DNA from: Gammaproteobacteria bacterium
Lineage (GTDB): Bacteria > Pseudomonadota > Gammaproteobacteria > Burkholderiales > Burkholderiaceae_B
Length of the DNA: 64,000 nucleotides
Direction: 5' to 3'
NCBI GenBank assembly: GCA_030832095.1
Contig: JAURJT010000035.1
Span: 1 to 64,000, forward strand
The position numbers and the translations under genes are program-made. Numbering within the stretch: the stretch's first letter is position 1; the number at the start of each line of letters is the position of its first letter. Positions 27,783 through 35,898 of this stretch are shown piece after piece. The notes under the pieces are model-generated. The model saw only the letters and a program-made list of their open reading frames with translations, had not been told where the DNA came from and did no database searches.

Positions 27783-28865
27783 ATGCCTTCATTGATATCT
27801 GCTTACTCGCCAGCCATATCCCTTGAAAACGATGCCCCACACGGACCACTTTCGGGACAGCGCGTCGTCGAGATCTGCAAAACGATTGCAGGTCCGACCT
27901 GCGCGAGGCTGCTCAGGGTCATGCTGACCCTAGGTTGCCTAGCCCCGGCGACTGTCAGTACGCTGGCCGTTGCTGCCGAAACCAAGGCGATCGAAATTGT
28001 TGTGCCCTTTCCGCCGGGTGGCAGCGTCAATCCGGTGGCTCGGCTGCTGCAGTTAGGAATGAAGGACCAATTGGACGCCACAATTGTGGTGGTCAACCAG
28101 CCTGGCGCGGGCGGCACGATTGGCACTGCGCGGGTGGCGCGAGCAACCCCTGACGGCGCTCTGCTGGGCCTCACCACTGTGGGCCCACTGACCACTCAAC
28201 CACATTTAACGACGCAGAGTTACGGCGTCGACTCTTTTGAATATATTTGTCGGACGCACTTAACCCCACAAGTGCTGGCGGTGGCTGATAACTCTCCCTT
28301 CAAGTCTGTCAAAGACCTCGTGGATTTCGCAAAAAAGAATCCGGGCAAGGTCGTACTGTCTTCGACGGGGGTTGGTTCGGTGCCACACTTGGCCGCGGTA
28401 GAGTTCGCTCAGCTCGCTGGCTTTGAGTGGTTACATTTGCCGTCTAAGGGTGACTCCGAAGCGGCTCAACTCGCATTGAGTGGCGAGATCACCGGCTGGG
28501 TAGCTGGCGTGCAAACCTATGCACCATTGACTCCTCGGTTGCGCGCGCTTGGTCTTCTCGATACTGAACGCAACCCAGCTCTGCCGGACGTACCCACATT
28601 TAAGGAGCAAGGCTTTCCGCTGGTGTCCAATGGCTGGGGCGGACTGGTGGCTCCTAAGGGTCTACCGCCGGCAGTATTGGCTAGGCTGTCCAATGCCTGC
28701 TCACATGCCACACAGACGCCAGAGTTTAGGACGCTTTTACAGACGTTGAAGGTGCCGCAGGGCTACCTTGACTCAGCTAATTTTGCCGCCTTCGTGCACG
28801 CTGAGAGCGATCGCTACAGCCGCCTGATTCGCACGCTAGGGGCAACGCAGGTGAAGTCCAATTGA
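27783..28865 (+). CDS. Bug-family periplasmic receptor with a CoA-transferase-like N-terminal segment (chimeric gene)
   Basis: From about residue 67 the protein is a normal TctC/Bug solute receptor (IEIVVPFPPGGSVNPVARLL, NQPGAGGTIGTARVARATPDG, KVVLSSTGVGSVPHLAA). Residues 20-44 instead read GPLSGQRVVEICKTIAGPTCARLL, which resembles the extreme N-terminus of CaiB/BaiF family III CoA-transferases (PLxGxRVxExxxxxAGPxxxxLL). The hydrophobic stretch MLTLGCLAPATVSTLAVAA (ATG at 27921) looks like the Bug signal peptide but lacks its own basic start. This suggests an in-frame deletion that joined two genes. Export may use the internal ATG. Confidence 0.75.
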   Translation: MPSLISAYSPAISLENDAPHGPLSGQRVVEICKTIAGPTCARLLRVMLTLGCLAPATVSTLAVAAETKAIEIVVPFPPGGSVNPVARLLQLGMKDQLDATIVVVNQPGAGGTIGTARVARATPDGALLGLTTVGPLTTQPHLTTQSYGVDSFEYICRTHLTPQVLAVADNSPFKSVKDLVDFAKKNPGKVVLSSTGVGSVPHLAAVEFAQLAGFEWLHLPSKGDSEAAQLALSGEITGWVAGVQTYAPLTPRLRALGLLDTERNPALPDVPTFKEQGFPLVSNGWGGLVAPKGLPPAVLARLSNACSHATQTPEFRTLLQTLKVPQGYLDSANFAAFVHAESDRYSRLIRTLGATQVKSN

Positions 28866-28891
28866 CAATTCACCTGACGAGAACGAACTAA

Positions 28892-29017
28892 CAGTCGCCT
28901 CGTTTGGATACAACCCATGGCCAAATGACAACACCACAAGAATTCAAAGACTTCACGGCGTCAGAAATAAAAAAATGGGGCACTATCATTGCCCGATCAA
29001 ATATCAAACTTGACTAA
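28892..29017 (+). pseudogene. 3' remnant of another Bug-family receptor gene
   Basis: An open frame without a usable start encodes about 41 residues ending TPQEFKDFTASEIKKWGTII then ARSNIKLD and a stop. This is the standard C-terminal helix of Bug receptors (TPxEFxxFxxxEIxKWxxVxxxxxIKxD). No upstream part of the gene remains: the frame is closed by TAA at 28889. It lies between the chimeric Bug gene and the dioxygenase gene. Confidence 0.8.
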
Positions 29018-29028
29018 GGGGTACAGGG

Positions 29029-29922
29029 ATGCAAACCAAAGGCAATAACGGACCACGCTATCGGCATCAAGTGCAAGAGACCAGCGAATATACGACGATA
29101 GGTGTCGATAAGCTGACCCCAATCATTGGTGCAGAGATTTCTGGCATTGATTTGTCTAAACCTTTGGCGCCCGAGCAGCAAAATGAAGTGCATCGCGCCT
29201 TGGCTGAAAATCAGGTGATCTTCTTTAGAGATCAAGACCTCACCAAAGAACAACATCTTGCGTTTGGTCGTTTATTTGGCGATTTGCATGTGCATCCGGC
29301 AGCGCCGCACGTCGAGGGCCTACCTGCGTTGATGAAAATTCACGCGGATGAAAGTTCTCCTCGCGCCAACGGTGAAAGGTGGCACACCGACGTCAGTTGC
29401 GATCAAACGCCTCCGATGGGTAGTATCTTGCACATCCACACACTCCCACCTCATGGTGGTGACACTCTGTTTGCGAGTATGTACGCCGCCTATGATGCGT
29501 TATCAGATCGGATGAAACATTACTTGAATGGTATGACCGCACTGCATGATGGTGAGTCAAATTATCGTGGCACATACAAAAATTTTGGTGTGGTCGATAA
29601 ACCAAGTTACCCCTATGCCGAGCATCCCGTTGTCAGAACACACCCAGTAACAGGCCGTCAAGCACTCTACGTGAATCGCGGTTTTACGATCCACTTGAAT
29701 GGGGTCCCTAAAGACGAAAGTGCCGGTGTGTTGCGTTATCTTTACGAGCATATTGAAAACCCACTGTTTCAATGTCGGTTTCAATGGAAGAAAAACTCGA
29801 TTGCCTTTTGGGATAACCGCTGTGTCCAACACAGGGCGATGTGGGATTATTGGCCTCACACGCGAAGTGGGCACCGGGTGACGGTGGCTGGCGATCGCCC
29901 TTTCTATCGTCCAAGTGTGTAG
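29029..29922 (+). CDS. TauD/TfdA-family Fe(II)/2-oxoglutarate-dependent dioxygenase
   Basis: Members hydroxylate small acids, often releasing sulfite (taurine, alkylsulfates) or cleaving ethers. The metal-binding motif is H119-x-D121 in RWHTDVSCDQTPPMGSILHI, with the distal His at 268 (CVQHRAMWDY) and the 2-oxoglutarate Arg in SGHRVTV. 297 residues, standard. RBS AAGGGG precedes the ATG. It sits just before the VOC and Bug genes, so it probably oxidises an imported substrate. The substrate cannot be named from sequence. Confidence 0.9.
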   Translation: MQTKGNNGPRYRHQVQETSEYTTIGVDKLTPIIGAEISGIDLSKPLAPEQQNEVHRALAENQVIFFRDQDLTKEQHLAFGRLFGDLHVHPAAPHVEGLPALMKIHADESSPRANGERWHTDVSCDQTPPMGSILHIHTLPPHGGDTLFASMYAAYDALSDRMKHYLNGMTALHDGESNYRGTYKNFGVVDKPSYPYAEHPVVRTHPVTGRQALYVNRGFTIHLNGVPKDESAGVLRYLYEHIENPLFQCRFQWKKNSIAFWDNRCVQHRAMWDYWPHTRSGHRVTVAGDRPFYRPSV

Positions 29923-30000
29923 ACGCTGAAGCTCCCAAGGGTCAGTTTTAAATCGGCGCCAACATGTTATAAACATTTCAAACATAACAGGAGCGCAGAC

Positions 30001-30396
30001 ATGACTCGCATCAACCACATTGCAATTAAAGTCGACGATCTACAGGCGGCGACGGATCTTTATGAAAACGTCTTTGGCTTAAAGTACGTTTCTACCGTTC
30101 AGTCGGTTGGCCACATCTCTCGCCATCTTAGTGACGGCGTGATGTATCTGACGCTGTTGAAATACGAAAGCGAAGAGTCACCTGAAGCCACCATTGCGGG
30201 TGCAGGTCCTTGCATTCACCACTTTGGTTTAGAGGTCGAAGATCCTGCCAAATACGAAGCCATGCTCAAGAGCTTTCCGGGCATCGAAATTATCAGCGGC
30301 ACGGCAGCCAAGTTACCGGTAAAGTTTCGCACAAAGGACGGTATTGTTGGTGAACTTCTTGAAGCCGACACAATCGCTAAAGCCGGGAACAAATAA
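30001..30396 (+). CDS. VOC-superfamily (glyoxalase/dioxygenase-like) protein
   Basis: The 131-residue protein has two beta-alpha-beta-beta-beta modules. Likely metal ligands are H6 in INHIAIKVDD, His in CIHHFGLEVED and Glu in GIVGELLEAD. Small VOC proteins act as epimerases, lyases or dioxygenases on CoA esters or diols. It has a good ribosome-binding site (AGGAG) and is 5 bases from the next gene, a Bug receptor. Confidence 0.85.
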   Translation: MTRINHIAIKVDDLQAATDLYENVFGLKYVSTVQSVGHISRHLSDGVMYLTLLKYESEESPEATIAGAGPCIHHFGLEVEDPAKYEAMLKSFPGIEIISGTAAKLPVKFRTKDGIVGELLEADTIAKAGNK

Positions 30397-30401
30397 AAAT
30401 A

Positions 30402-31385
30402 ATGACTGCCGCTCAATTGCAAAAAAGATGGGTAGGACTCACTCTCGCCTTGATGTGTATTAGCGTTTCGGTTCCCACTGCAGCGCAAACTTTTCCGTCA
30501 AAGCCTGTGCGCATTGTTGTCGCGTTTCCGGCAGGTGGTGGCGTTGATATGGTTGCCCGGTTGCTTGCCTCAAAACTGAGTGAAAAGTGGGCGCAACCCG
30601 TCTTCGTCGAGAATAAAAGCGGGGCTAGTGGCTACATCGGAACAAATCTCGTCGCAACGTCCCCCGCAGATGGTTACAACGTTACGATCAGTGTCCCGAA
30701 TACGTTTACGATTGGGCCGCACCTCATTACGCCGCCCTATGATGCACTAAAGGACTTTACCCCCATCACAATGATCATTACGTTTCCAAACGTGCTGGTG
30801 ATTGGTCCGAAGGTCCAGGCGAAATCGATGAACGATTTGGTGGCACTTGAAAAAGCCAAACCCGGTACGCTGAATTTTGCCTCGTCTGGAATCGGATCCA
30901 CGCAACATCTTGCGGGCGAGATGTTTAACTTGGCAGCCGGAATACGCGTCACCCATGTGCCCTACAAAGGCAGCGCTGGCGCCATGCTCGATCTGATTGG
31001 CGGCTCGGTGGCGTACAGTTTTGACACCACGACTGGCACACTACCGCACATTAAGGCTGAAAAACTTCGGCCAATTGCGGTGGCGGCAACGTCAAGAATC
31101 GCAGCTCTACCCGATGTTCCAACCACAGCAGAACAAGGCTTTCCCTCGGTCGTCATGAGCACTTGGTATGGGCTATCCGGCCCTGCAGGAATGCCGCCTG
31201 CGGTCACTCAAAAGTGGCGTGATGATGTCGCTGCAGTCTTAAAACTTTCGGATGTTCAGGAGAAGTTTGCTCAGGTTGCAGGCGTAGCCGTTGCTGATCA
31301 ACCCGCACAATTTGGTCAATACTTAGCTGACGAACACAAAAAAATGGGTGCGCTCATTAAGAGTGCAGACGTGAAAGCCGATTGA
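30402..31385 (+). CDS. Bug-family (TctC-like) periplasmic solute receptor
   Basis: It has a signal peptide (LTLALMCISVSVPTAAQ), then the family hallmarks PVRIVVAFPAGGGVDMVARLL, VENKSGASGYIGTNLVA, LNFASSGIGSTQHLAGEMF and a C-terminal helix. It binds small carboxylates or related compounds and may feed a TTT transporter or a sensor. 327 residues, normal. It is in the dioxygenase-VOC operon. Confidence 0.92.
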   Translation: MTAAQLQKRWVGLTLALMCISVSVPTAAQTFPSKPVRIVVAFPAGGGVDMVARLLASKLSEKWAQPVFVENKSGASGYIGTNLVATSPADGYNVTISVPNTFTIGPHLITPPYDALKDFTPITMIITFPNVLVIGPKVQAKSMNDLVALEKAKPGTLNFASSGIGSTQHLAGEMFNLAAGIRVTHVPYKGSAGAMLDLIGGSVAYSFDTTTGTLPHIKAEKLRPIAVAATSRIAALPDVPTTAEQGFPSVVMSTWYGLSGPAGMPPAVTQKWRDDVAAVLKLSDVQEKFAQVAGVAVADQPAQFGQYLADEHKKMGALIKSADVKAD

Positions 31386-31455
31386 ACGAAAATTATCTAA
31401 GAAAAGTCAGTGACGAGCAGCCCTCGTTTTTAGCCGCACCTCCCCGGAGTACGCA

Positions 31456-32424
31456 ATGACAGTCATTCAACAAATAGGCAGCGTACTTGTCTCACTCAGT
31501 CTCGCTTTAGTGAGTGGAACAGTCTTTGCACAAAAATTCCCTGAGAAGCCCGTTAAGATCATTGTTCCCTTTGCGCCGGGCGGCGGCGCCGATATGCTGG
31601 CACGTACGTTGACTTCTGGACTGACTGAAACGTGGGGACAGCCGGTCGTTGTAGAAAATCGTGCGGGCGCAAGTGGAAACATTGGTGCAGAGGCGGTGGC
31701 CCGGTCAGAACCTGACGGCTATACCCTGCTGTTAACGAGCAGCGCCTTTGTCATCAATCCGGGTATGTCAAGTACTCTTCCTTTTAATGTTGAAAAGGAC
31801 TTTGCGCCCATCACGCTGGCGGCAGAGCTGCCAAACGTTTTAGTCGTTCACCCTAGCGTTAAAGCCAATACGGTTAAAGAGCTCGAGGCCTTGATACGTG
31901 CCAATGCGACAAAGATCAGCTATGCATCCCCAGGCAACGGGACTGGCGGTCACTTGGCGGCAGAGCTATTCAAGCAGTCGGCTGGTGTTGAGATTACCCA
32001 TGTTCCCTACAAGGGGGGTGGCGCTGTCATAGCGGACTTATTGGCGGGTCATGTCCAAATGACTTTTGCGACCTTGCCGTCTGTGATTGCGTATATCAAT
32101 TCCGACAAAGTTCGAGCGCTTGCATTGACGACAAGTAAACGTGGCTTTATTGCGGCGCCCACTATGATTGAGTCGGGATACGCAGGGTTTGATATTTCTA
32201 CCTGGCTTGGTTTTTTAGGGCCTGCAAACATGTCGCCTGCCTTAGTTCAAAAGATCTACGGCGATATCCAAAAGCTGATGCGCTCAGACGCTATGGCGGA
32301 AAAGCTTAAACAACAAGGCATGCTAGAGGTTGGATTATCACCAGTAGCGTTTGGAAAGAAAATCACTAAAGATGTGGATATGTATAAAAATATTATTCAG
32401 AAGTCTGGTTTAAAAGCGGGCTAA
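31456..32424 (+). CDS. Bug-family (TctC-like) periplasmic solute receptor
   Basis: The signal peptide ends VSGTVFA-QKFP. Family motifs PVKIIVPFAPGGGADMLARTL, VENRAGASGNIGAEAVA and ISYASPGNGTGGHLAAELF are complete. 322 residues. It is a tandem paralogue of the preceding receptor, clearly diverged, so it is not a recent duplicate. The rhodanese gene starts 2 bases after its stop. Confidence 0.92.
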   Translation: MTVIQQIGSVLVSLSLALVSGTVFAQKFPEKPVKIIVPFAPGGGADMLARTLTSGLTETWGQPVVVENRAGASGNIGAEAVARSEPDGYTLLLTSSAFVINPGMSSTLPFNVEKDFAPITLAAELPNVLVVHPSVKANTVKELEALIRANATKISYASPGNGTGGHLAAELFKQSAGVEITHVPYKGGGAVIADLLAGHVQMTFATLPSVIAYINSDKVRALALTTSKRGFIAAPTMIESGYAGFDISTWLGFLGPANMSPALVQKIYGDIQKLMRSDAMAEKLKQQGMLEVGLSPVAFGKKITKDVDMYKNIIQKSGLKAG

Positions 32425-32426
32425 AC

Positions 32427-33287
32427 ATGTCATTCACCAACATTGTCACGCCAGAATGGTTGTCTGAGCACCTCAGCGATCCTGCGATCAAAATTCTGGA
32501 TTGCACGACCTACATGCTTGCCCAACCTGTCGGGCCTTCAAAAATTGAGAGTGGTCGTGCTCAGTATCTGAAGGGGCATATTCCTGGTGCACAGCATGTG
32601 TGTATGGAGCAAGATTTTTCTGAACCTGGCGCACGCTTTGCCTTTACTGTGCCCAGCCCCGACACCTTTAATCACTTGATGCAACGCCTTGGTATCCATC
32701 GTGATGATCACGTGGTGCTATACGGACATCAACAATTGTCTGTGGTGACGCGGATTTGGTTTGTTCTGCACGCGATGGGTCATCAAAAAATTTCGATTCT
32801 GAATGGTGGTCTGGCCCTCTGGGTGAAGTCTGGCATGGCCTTGAGCACTGAACTGCCCGCAGTCAAGGCAAGTGAATACAAAGCCGAACCAAAAGTGGCG
32901 CGTGTAGCAGGCATAACCGAAGTCACTGAGGCGATCACTGATCCTCAAAAAGTGCTCTTGAACGCACTGAAAAAAGAACAGTTTTTAGGAACAGGTGGCG
33001 CCCACTATGGCCGGCCTGGACGCATACCAAACAGCGTCAGTTGGCCCGCCACCGACCTTTACGACCCACAGACAGGCGAATTCAAAAGCCAAGACGAATT
33101 GACTGCACTATTCAAGCAACTTGACGTGCAGCCTAGTCAGCAGGTGATCAATTACTGCGGAGGTGGCATCGCCGCTACAACAACCGCGTTTGTTCTAGAG
33201 ACGCTAGGCTTTACCAACTGGTCGATGTATGACAACTCAATGAACGAATGGGCCAATACACCAGACAAGCCACTACAAACTGGCTGA
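32427..33287 (+). CDS. Sulfurtransferase with two rhodanese domains
   Basis: Tandem rhodanese proteins transfer sulfane sulfur to cyanide, thiols or acceptor proteins. The inactive N-terminal domain spans about residues 5-135 and the catalytic domain about 155-280, with the active-site Cys in NYCGGGIAATT. 286 residues, as in thiosulfate or mercaptopyruvate sulfurtransferases. The loop differs from the CRxGx[RT] type, so the donor is uncertain. Location after two Bug genes and a TauD-type enzyme hints at sulfur-compound metabolism. Confidence 0.88.
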   Translation: MSFTNIVTPEWLSEHLSDPAIKILDCTTYMLAQPVGPSKIESGRAQYLKGHIPGAQHVCMEQDFSEPGARFAFTVPSPDTFNHLMQRLGIHRDDHVVLYGHQQLSVVTRIWFVLHAMGHQKISILNGGLALWVKSGMALSTELPAVKASEYKAEPKVARVAGITEVTEAITDPQKVLLNALKKEQFLGTGGAHYGRPGRIPNSVSWPATDLYDPQTGEFKSQDELTALFKQLDVQPSQQVINYCGGGIAATTTAFVLETLGFTNWSMYDNSMNEWANTPDKPLQTG

Positions 33288-33341
33288 GCGTCTCAGTCAT
33301 TTTTTGCAAACGTTACTGCTCGTGAATTTGCAGCGTGATGC

Positions 33342-33755
33342 CTATTTAGCACCCCTGCCACCCACCAACCAAAGCGCCGTCGGACCGATTAGTTTAGAAA
33401 TGCGATGGCGATGTTTTGCAAAAAAACGATAACCTAACGCAAGCAATGGGGCGAGGGCCTTGCGAGACATCAACCAAGCTAACCGAGGCAACCCCGCACG
33501 CCGGTAAGCCTCACCAAATACTGCAGGCCCTTTAATGACGAGGCCGTTATCAAACTGCCCAACCATCTCGGCCAGCGCTTGCGAACAACTGACGCCCACA
33601 GCGCGTTCATCGTAGAGATCAGAGTTAATGTCAACAAACGCAAGTAAGCCAGCTTGATTTCGACGCGACAAGAACACAATCTCTGCCTGACATAAGGGGC
33701 ACTTGCCATCAAAAAACAACGTGAGTCTCGGCAAATCAGCGTTCTTCAAAGCCAT
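33342..33755 (-). CDS. DCC-family (DUF393) thiol-disulfide oxidoreductase-like protein
   Basis: The 137-residue protein starts its domain with LTLFFDGKCPLCQAEI, the D-x-x-C-P-x-C signature of the family, and has the second conserved part around VIKGPAVFGEAYRRAGL. The function of the family is poorly known; a thioredoxin-like redox role is assumed. It is convergent with the rhodanese gene and monocistronic. Confidence 0.83.
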   Translation of the reverse strand: MALKNADLPRLTLFFDGKCPLCQAEIVFLSRRNQAGLLAFVDINSDLYDERAVGVSCSQALAEMVGQFDNGLVIKGPAVFGEAYRRAGLPRLAWLMSRKALAPLLALGYRFFAKHRHRISKLIGPTALWLVGGRGAK

Positions 33756-33948
33756 TCCGTCATTTAAAAAGTGGTCACTTTAGTTTAATCGACACTCTCA
33801 CTTGAATGCTTGATCATCGCTGACCACTGAGTAAGGTCATCTTCAGAGCGCTTGGCTCAGGCAGATGAAGGTTACACCGGGGCTACGTCAAAGCCCTGCT
33901 CCACGAACTGAGCGCTTAGAGCTTTATCTTGACTGAAGCTTAAAATGT

Positions 33949-33964
33949 TATATATTGATATATA
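33949..33964. promoter_or_regulatory. Candidate GntR operator upstream of the dehydrogenase-gntR unit
   Basis: TATATAT-TG-ATATATA is a perfect inverted repeat, flanked by GT on the left and GTAC on the right. It lies 79 bases before the dehydrogenase start, where a promoter is expected. The gntR gene in the same operon is the obvious candidate to bind it. The AT-only arms could also arise by chance. Confidence 0.45.
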
Positions 33965-34042
33965 GTACGTAAATCAGTCATGCCTCGCGCGATTAACCCG
34001 CGCCCGCATCAGCTCCCGACACAGAACCTCTCTAGCATTTTT

Positions 34043-34960
34043 ATGAACTCAGAAAAATTTGATGGCGCAATCCATCCAGACAAGCGAGTTGGTTTCATCG
34101 GTCTTGGCCTGATGGGGGGTGGCATGGCGATGAATATTCTAAAAAAACATGGCCAGCTCAATGTTTGTGATCCCGACGAGGCCGCAGTCGCACGCCTCGT
34201 CGCACTTGGCGCAACACGCATGCCCTCAGCTCAAGAGCTTGGGGCGGCGTGCGATATCGTGTTGTTGTCTTTACCTGACCCTTCAATCTCTCTCGCAATT
34301 GCCTTAGGCCCCGATGGCCTAGCCGAGAATCTCGCACCCGGATCAATCGTTATCGGGATGTCTACCGATGGCATTGACGCCGTCCGTCAGTTACACGCCG
34401 CCTTTCAAGCACGTGGCATCAGTTTTATCGATTGCCCTGTTGGCAAGGGGCCGCCAGCCGCTGCGGCAGGTGATCTACGCCTGTTTGCATCTGGCGACCA
34501 GGCGACTTGCGCTTCGCTGCATTGGCTTTTATCGATGATGGGCAGCACGATCGATTACTGTGGCCCAGTAGGCTCGGGTCAAGCCATCAAGCTCGCCAAC
34601 AATTTGTTGTCGTGTGGCTACGGCGCTTTGATTTCTGAAGCCTATGCCATGGTTAAAGAGGCAGGCGCAGATCTGAATATTTTCTGCGATGCGCTACCGC
34701 AAACTGCAGCAAACAGCTGGCCGCTGCAAAACGTCTTCATTGCCAAGGCGTTTCAGGGCGACTTTACCCCGTACTTTCGACTATCTGCTGCCCACAAAGA
34801 CTACAAGCTTGCGATCGCAATGGCCGACGCGCTAGGAACGCCGAGTCGAACTGCAAATACCGTACTTGAGTACTACGCTCTCGCGACGCAGGCAGGTCAC
34901 GGTGCCCGCGATTTTGGTGCCTTGGCACTTGTCAATAACCCAGAGCTCTTGCGTGAGTAA
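34043..34960 (+). CDS. NAD(P)-dependent beta-hydroxyacid dehydrogenase family protein
   Basis: The dinucleotide-binding motif GFIGLGLMGGGMAMNILKK is near residue 16, FIDCPVGKGPPAAAAGDLRL is the substrate signature, and GSGQAIKLANNLLS holds the catalytic Lys. The start was chosen at the internal ATG (MNSEKFDG); a frame opens 21 codons earlier. The substrate signature differs from the usual DAPVSGG (here DCPVGKG), so the substrate may be unusual. The downstream gntR start overlaps its stop. Confidence 0.85.
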   Translation: MNSEKFDGAIHPDKRVGFIGLGLMGGGMAMNILKKHGQLNVCDPDEAAVARLVALGATRMPSAQELGAACDIVLLSLPDPSISLAIALGPDGLAENLAPGSIVIGMSTDGIDAVRQLHAAFQARGISFIDCPVGKGPPAAAAGDLRLFASGDQATCASLHWLLSMMGSTIDYCGPVGSGQAIKLANNLLSCGYGALISEAYAMVKEAGADLNIFCDALPQTAANSWPLQNVFIAKAFQGDFTPYFRLSAAHKDYKLAIAMADALGTPSRTANTVLEYYALATQAGHGARDFGALALVNNPELLRE

Positions 34961-35816
34961 GATAGGCGGTGCGCCAGCCAGCAAGCGCTCGACCGCAAAG
35001 CGCAAGCCGCCAAGCCCAGCTGCGGATGCTGTCATGAGCTTACATCGAAGCAGCCCTGTTGCCATGCACCGTCAGTTGTCTCAACTCTTGCGCGACGCGA
35101 TCACCAACGGCGTTTACAAGCAGGGCGACCGCATCGCAACCGAGCAAGACCTTTCTCTGAAATATGGTGTCTCGCGCATCACCGCCAGGCAAGCTGTCAT
35201 TCAACTCGTATCTGAAAACCTTCTAGTTCGTCGCCAAGGAAAAGGAACCTTCGTCACTGCACGTCCCGTTAAGCATGATCTCATCGAACTACACGGTTTC
35301 TTTGATGCGTTAGTCGCCAGGGGGATTCATCCTGAGATGCAGTTGATCGAGTTCAGCAAACTAGAACCACCGGCACGCGTTTCTGAAAAACTACAGTCAG
35401 ACAACAAACAAGTCACCTACTGGAAAAGGCTGTATTGCCGCGACGGCGAGCCGTTTGCTGTTGCTTGGGTCTATCTGGCGCCACAAGTCACCGGAGTAAC
35501 GCGCGCCTTAGCCGAGAAGCGCACGTCTTACCACATCATCGAGTCGCTTCGTCGGTTAAAAATCGCTCACGCCGATATCTCAATTCGCGCACAACTTTCG
35601 GATGCCAAGACACGTAAGCTGTTGCGCATGCCGCCAGGCACCCCGTTGATCGCACTCGAAAGAGTTTCGTATTTGTCTGACAACACCCCTATTGAATACG
35701 CTCTTTATTGTGCCCATGCAGATTCGTATGAATACGCTTTTCGGGTCAACAGCAAAATCAACGCTGCAGGTGCCTTAACGCGAAGATCCACTGAGCGCTC
35801 AGAACTATTTGCCTAA
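34953..35816 (+). CDS. GntR-family (HutC subfamily) transcriptional regulator
   Basis: The N-terminal winged helix (LRDAITNGVYKQGDRIATEQDL and following SRITARQAVIQLV) and a UTRA ligand domain (about residues 110-265, ending PIEYALYCAHADSYEYAF) define a HutC-type repressor. The start is placed at GTG overlapping the dehydrogenase stop; ATG at 35034 is the alternative. It probably senses a metabolite of the cluster and represses it. Confidence 0.88.
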   Translation: MSKIGGAPASKRSTAKRKPPSPAADAVMSLHRSSPVAMHRQLSQLLRDAITNGVYKQGDRIATEQDLSLKYGVSRITARQAVIQLVSENLLVRRQGKGTFVTARPVKHDLIELHGFFDALVARGIHPEMQLIEFSKLEPPARVSEKLQSDNKQVTYWKRLYCRDGEPFAVAWVYLAPQVTGVTRALAEKRTSYHIIESLRRLKIAHADISIRAQLSDAKTRKLLRMPPGTPLIALERVSYLSDNTPIEYALYCAHADSYEYAFRVNSKINAAGALTRRSTERSELFA

Positions 35817-35898
35817 CACAACGACTCATTCATCTTTACCCGACTCAACGACTCGTTTAATTAAATGTGTAAGCCAGCTAACAAACGAAAGGCCCAAC

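Noticed and set aside
33875..33935. Minus-strand frame ending ALSAQFVEQGFDVAPV, possible gene remnant
   Set aside because: About 17 protein-like residues without a start or a family match; too short to call a pseudogene.
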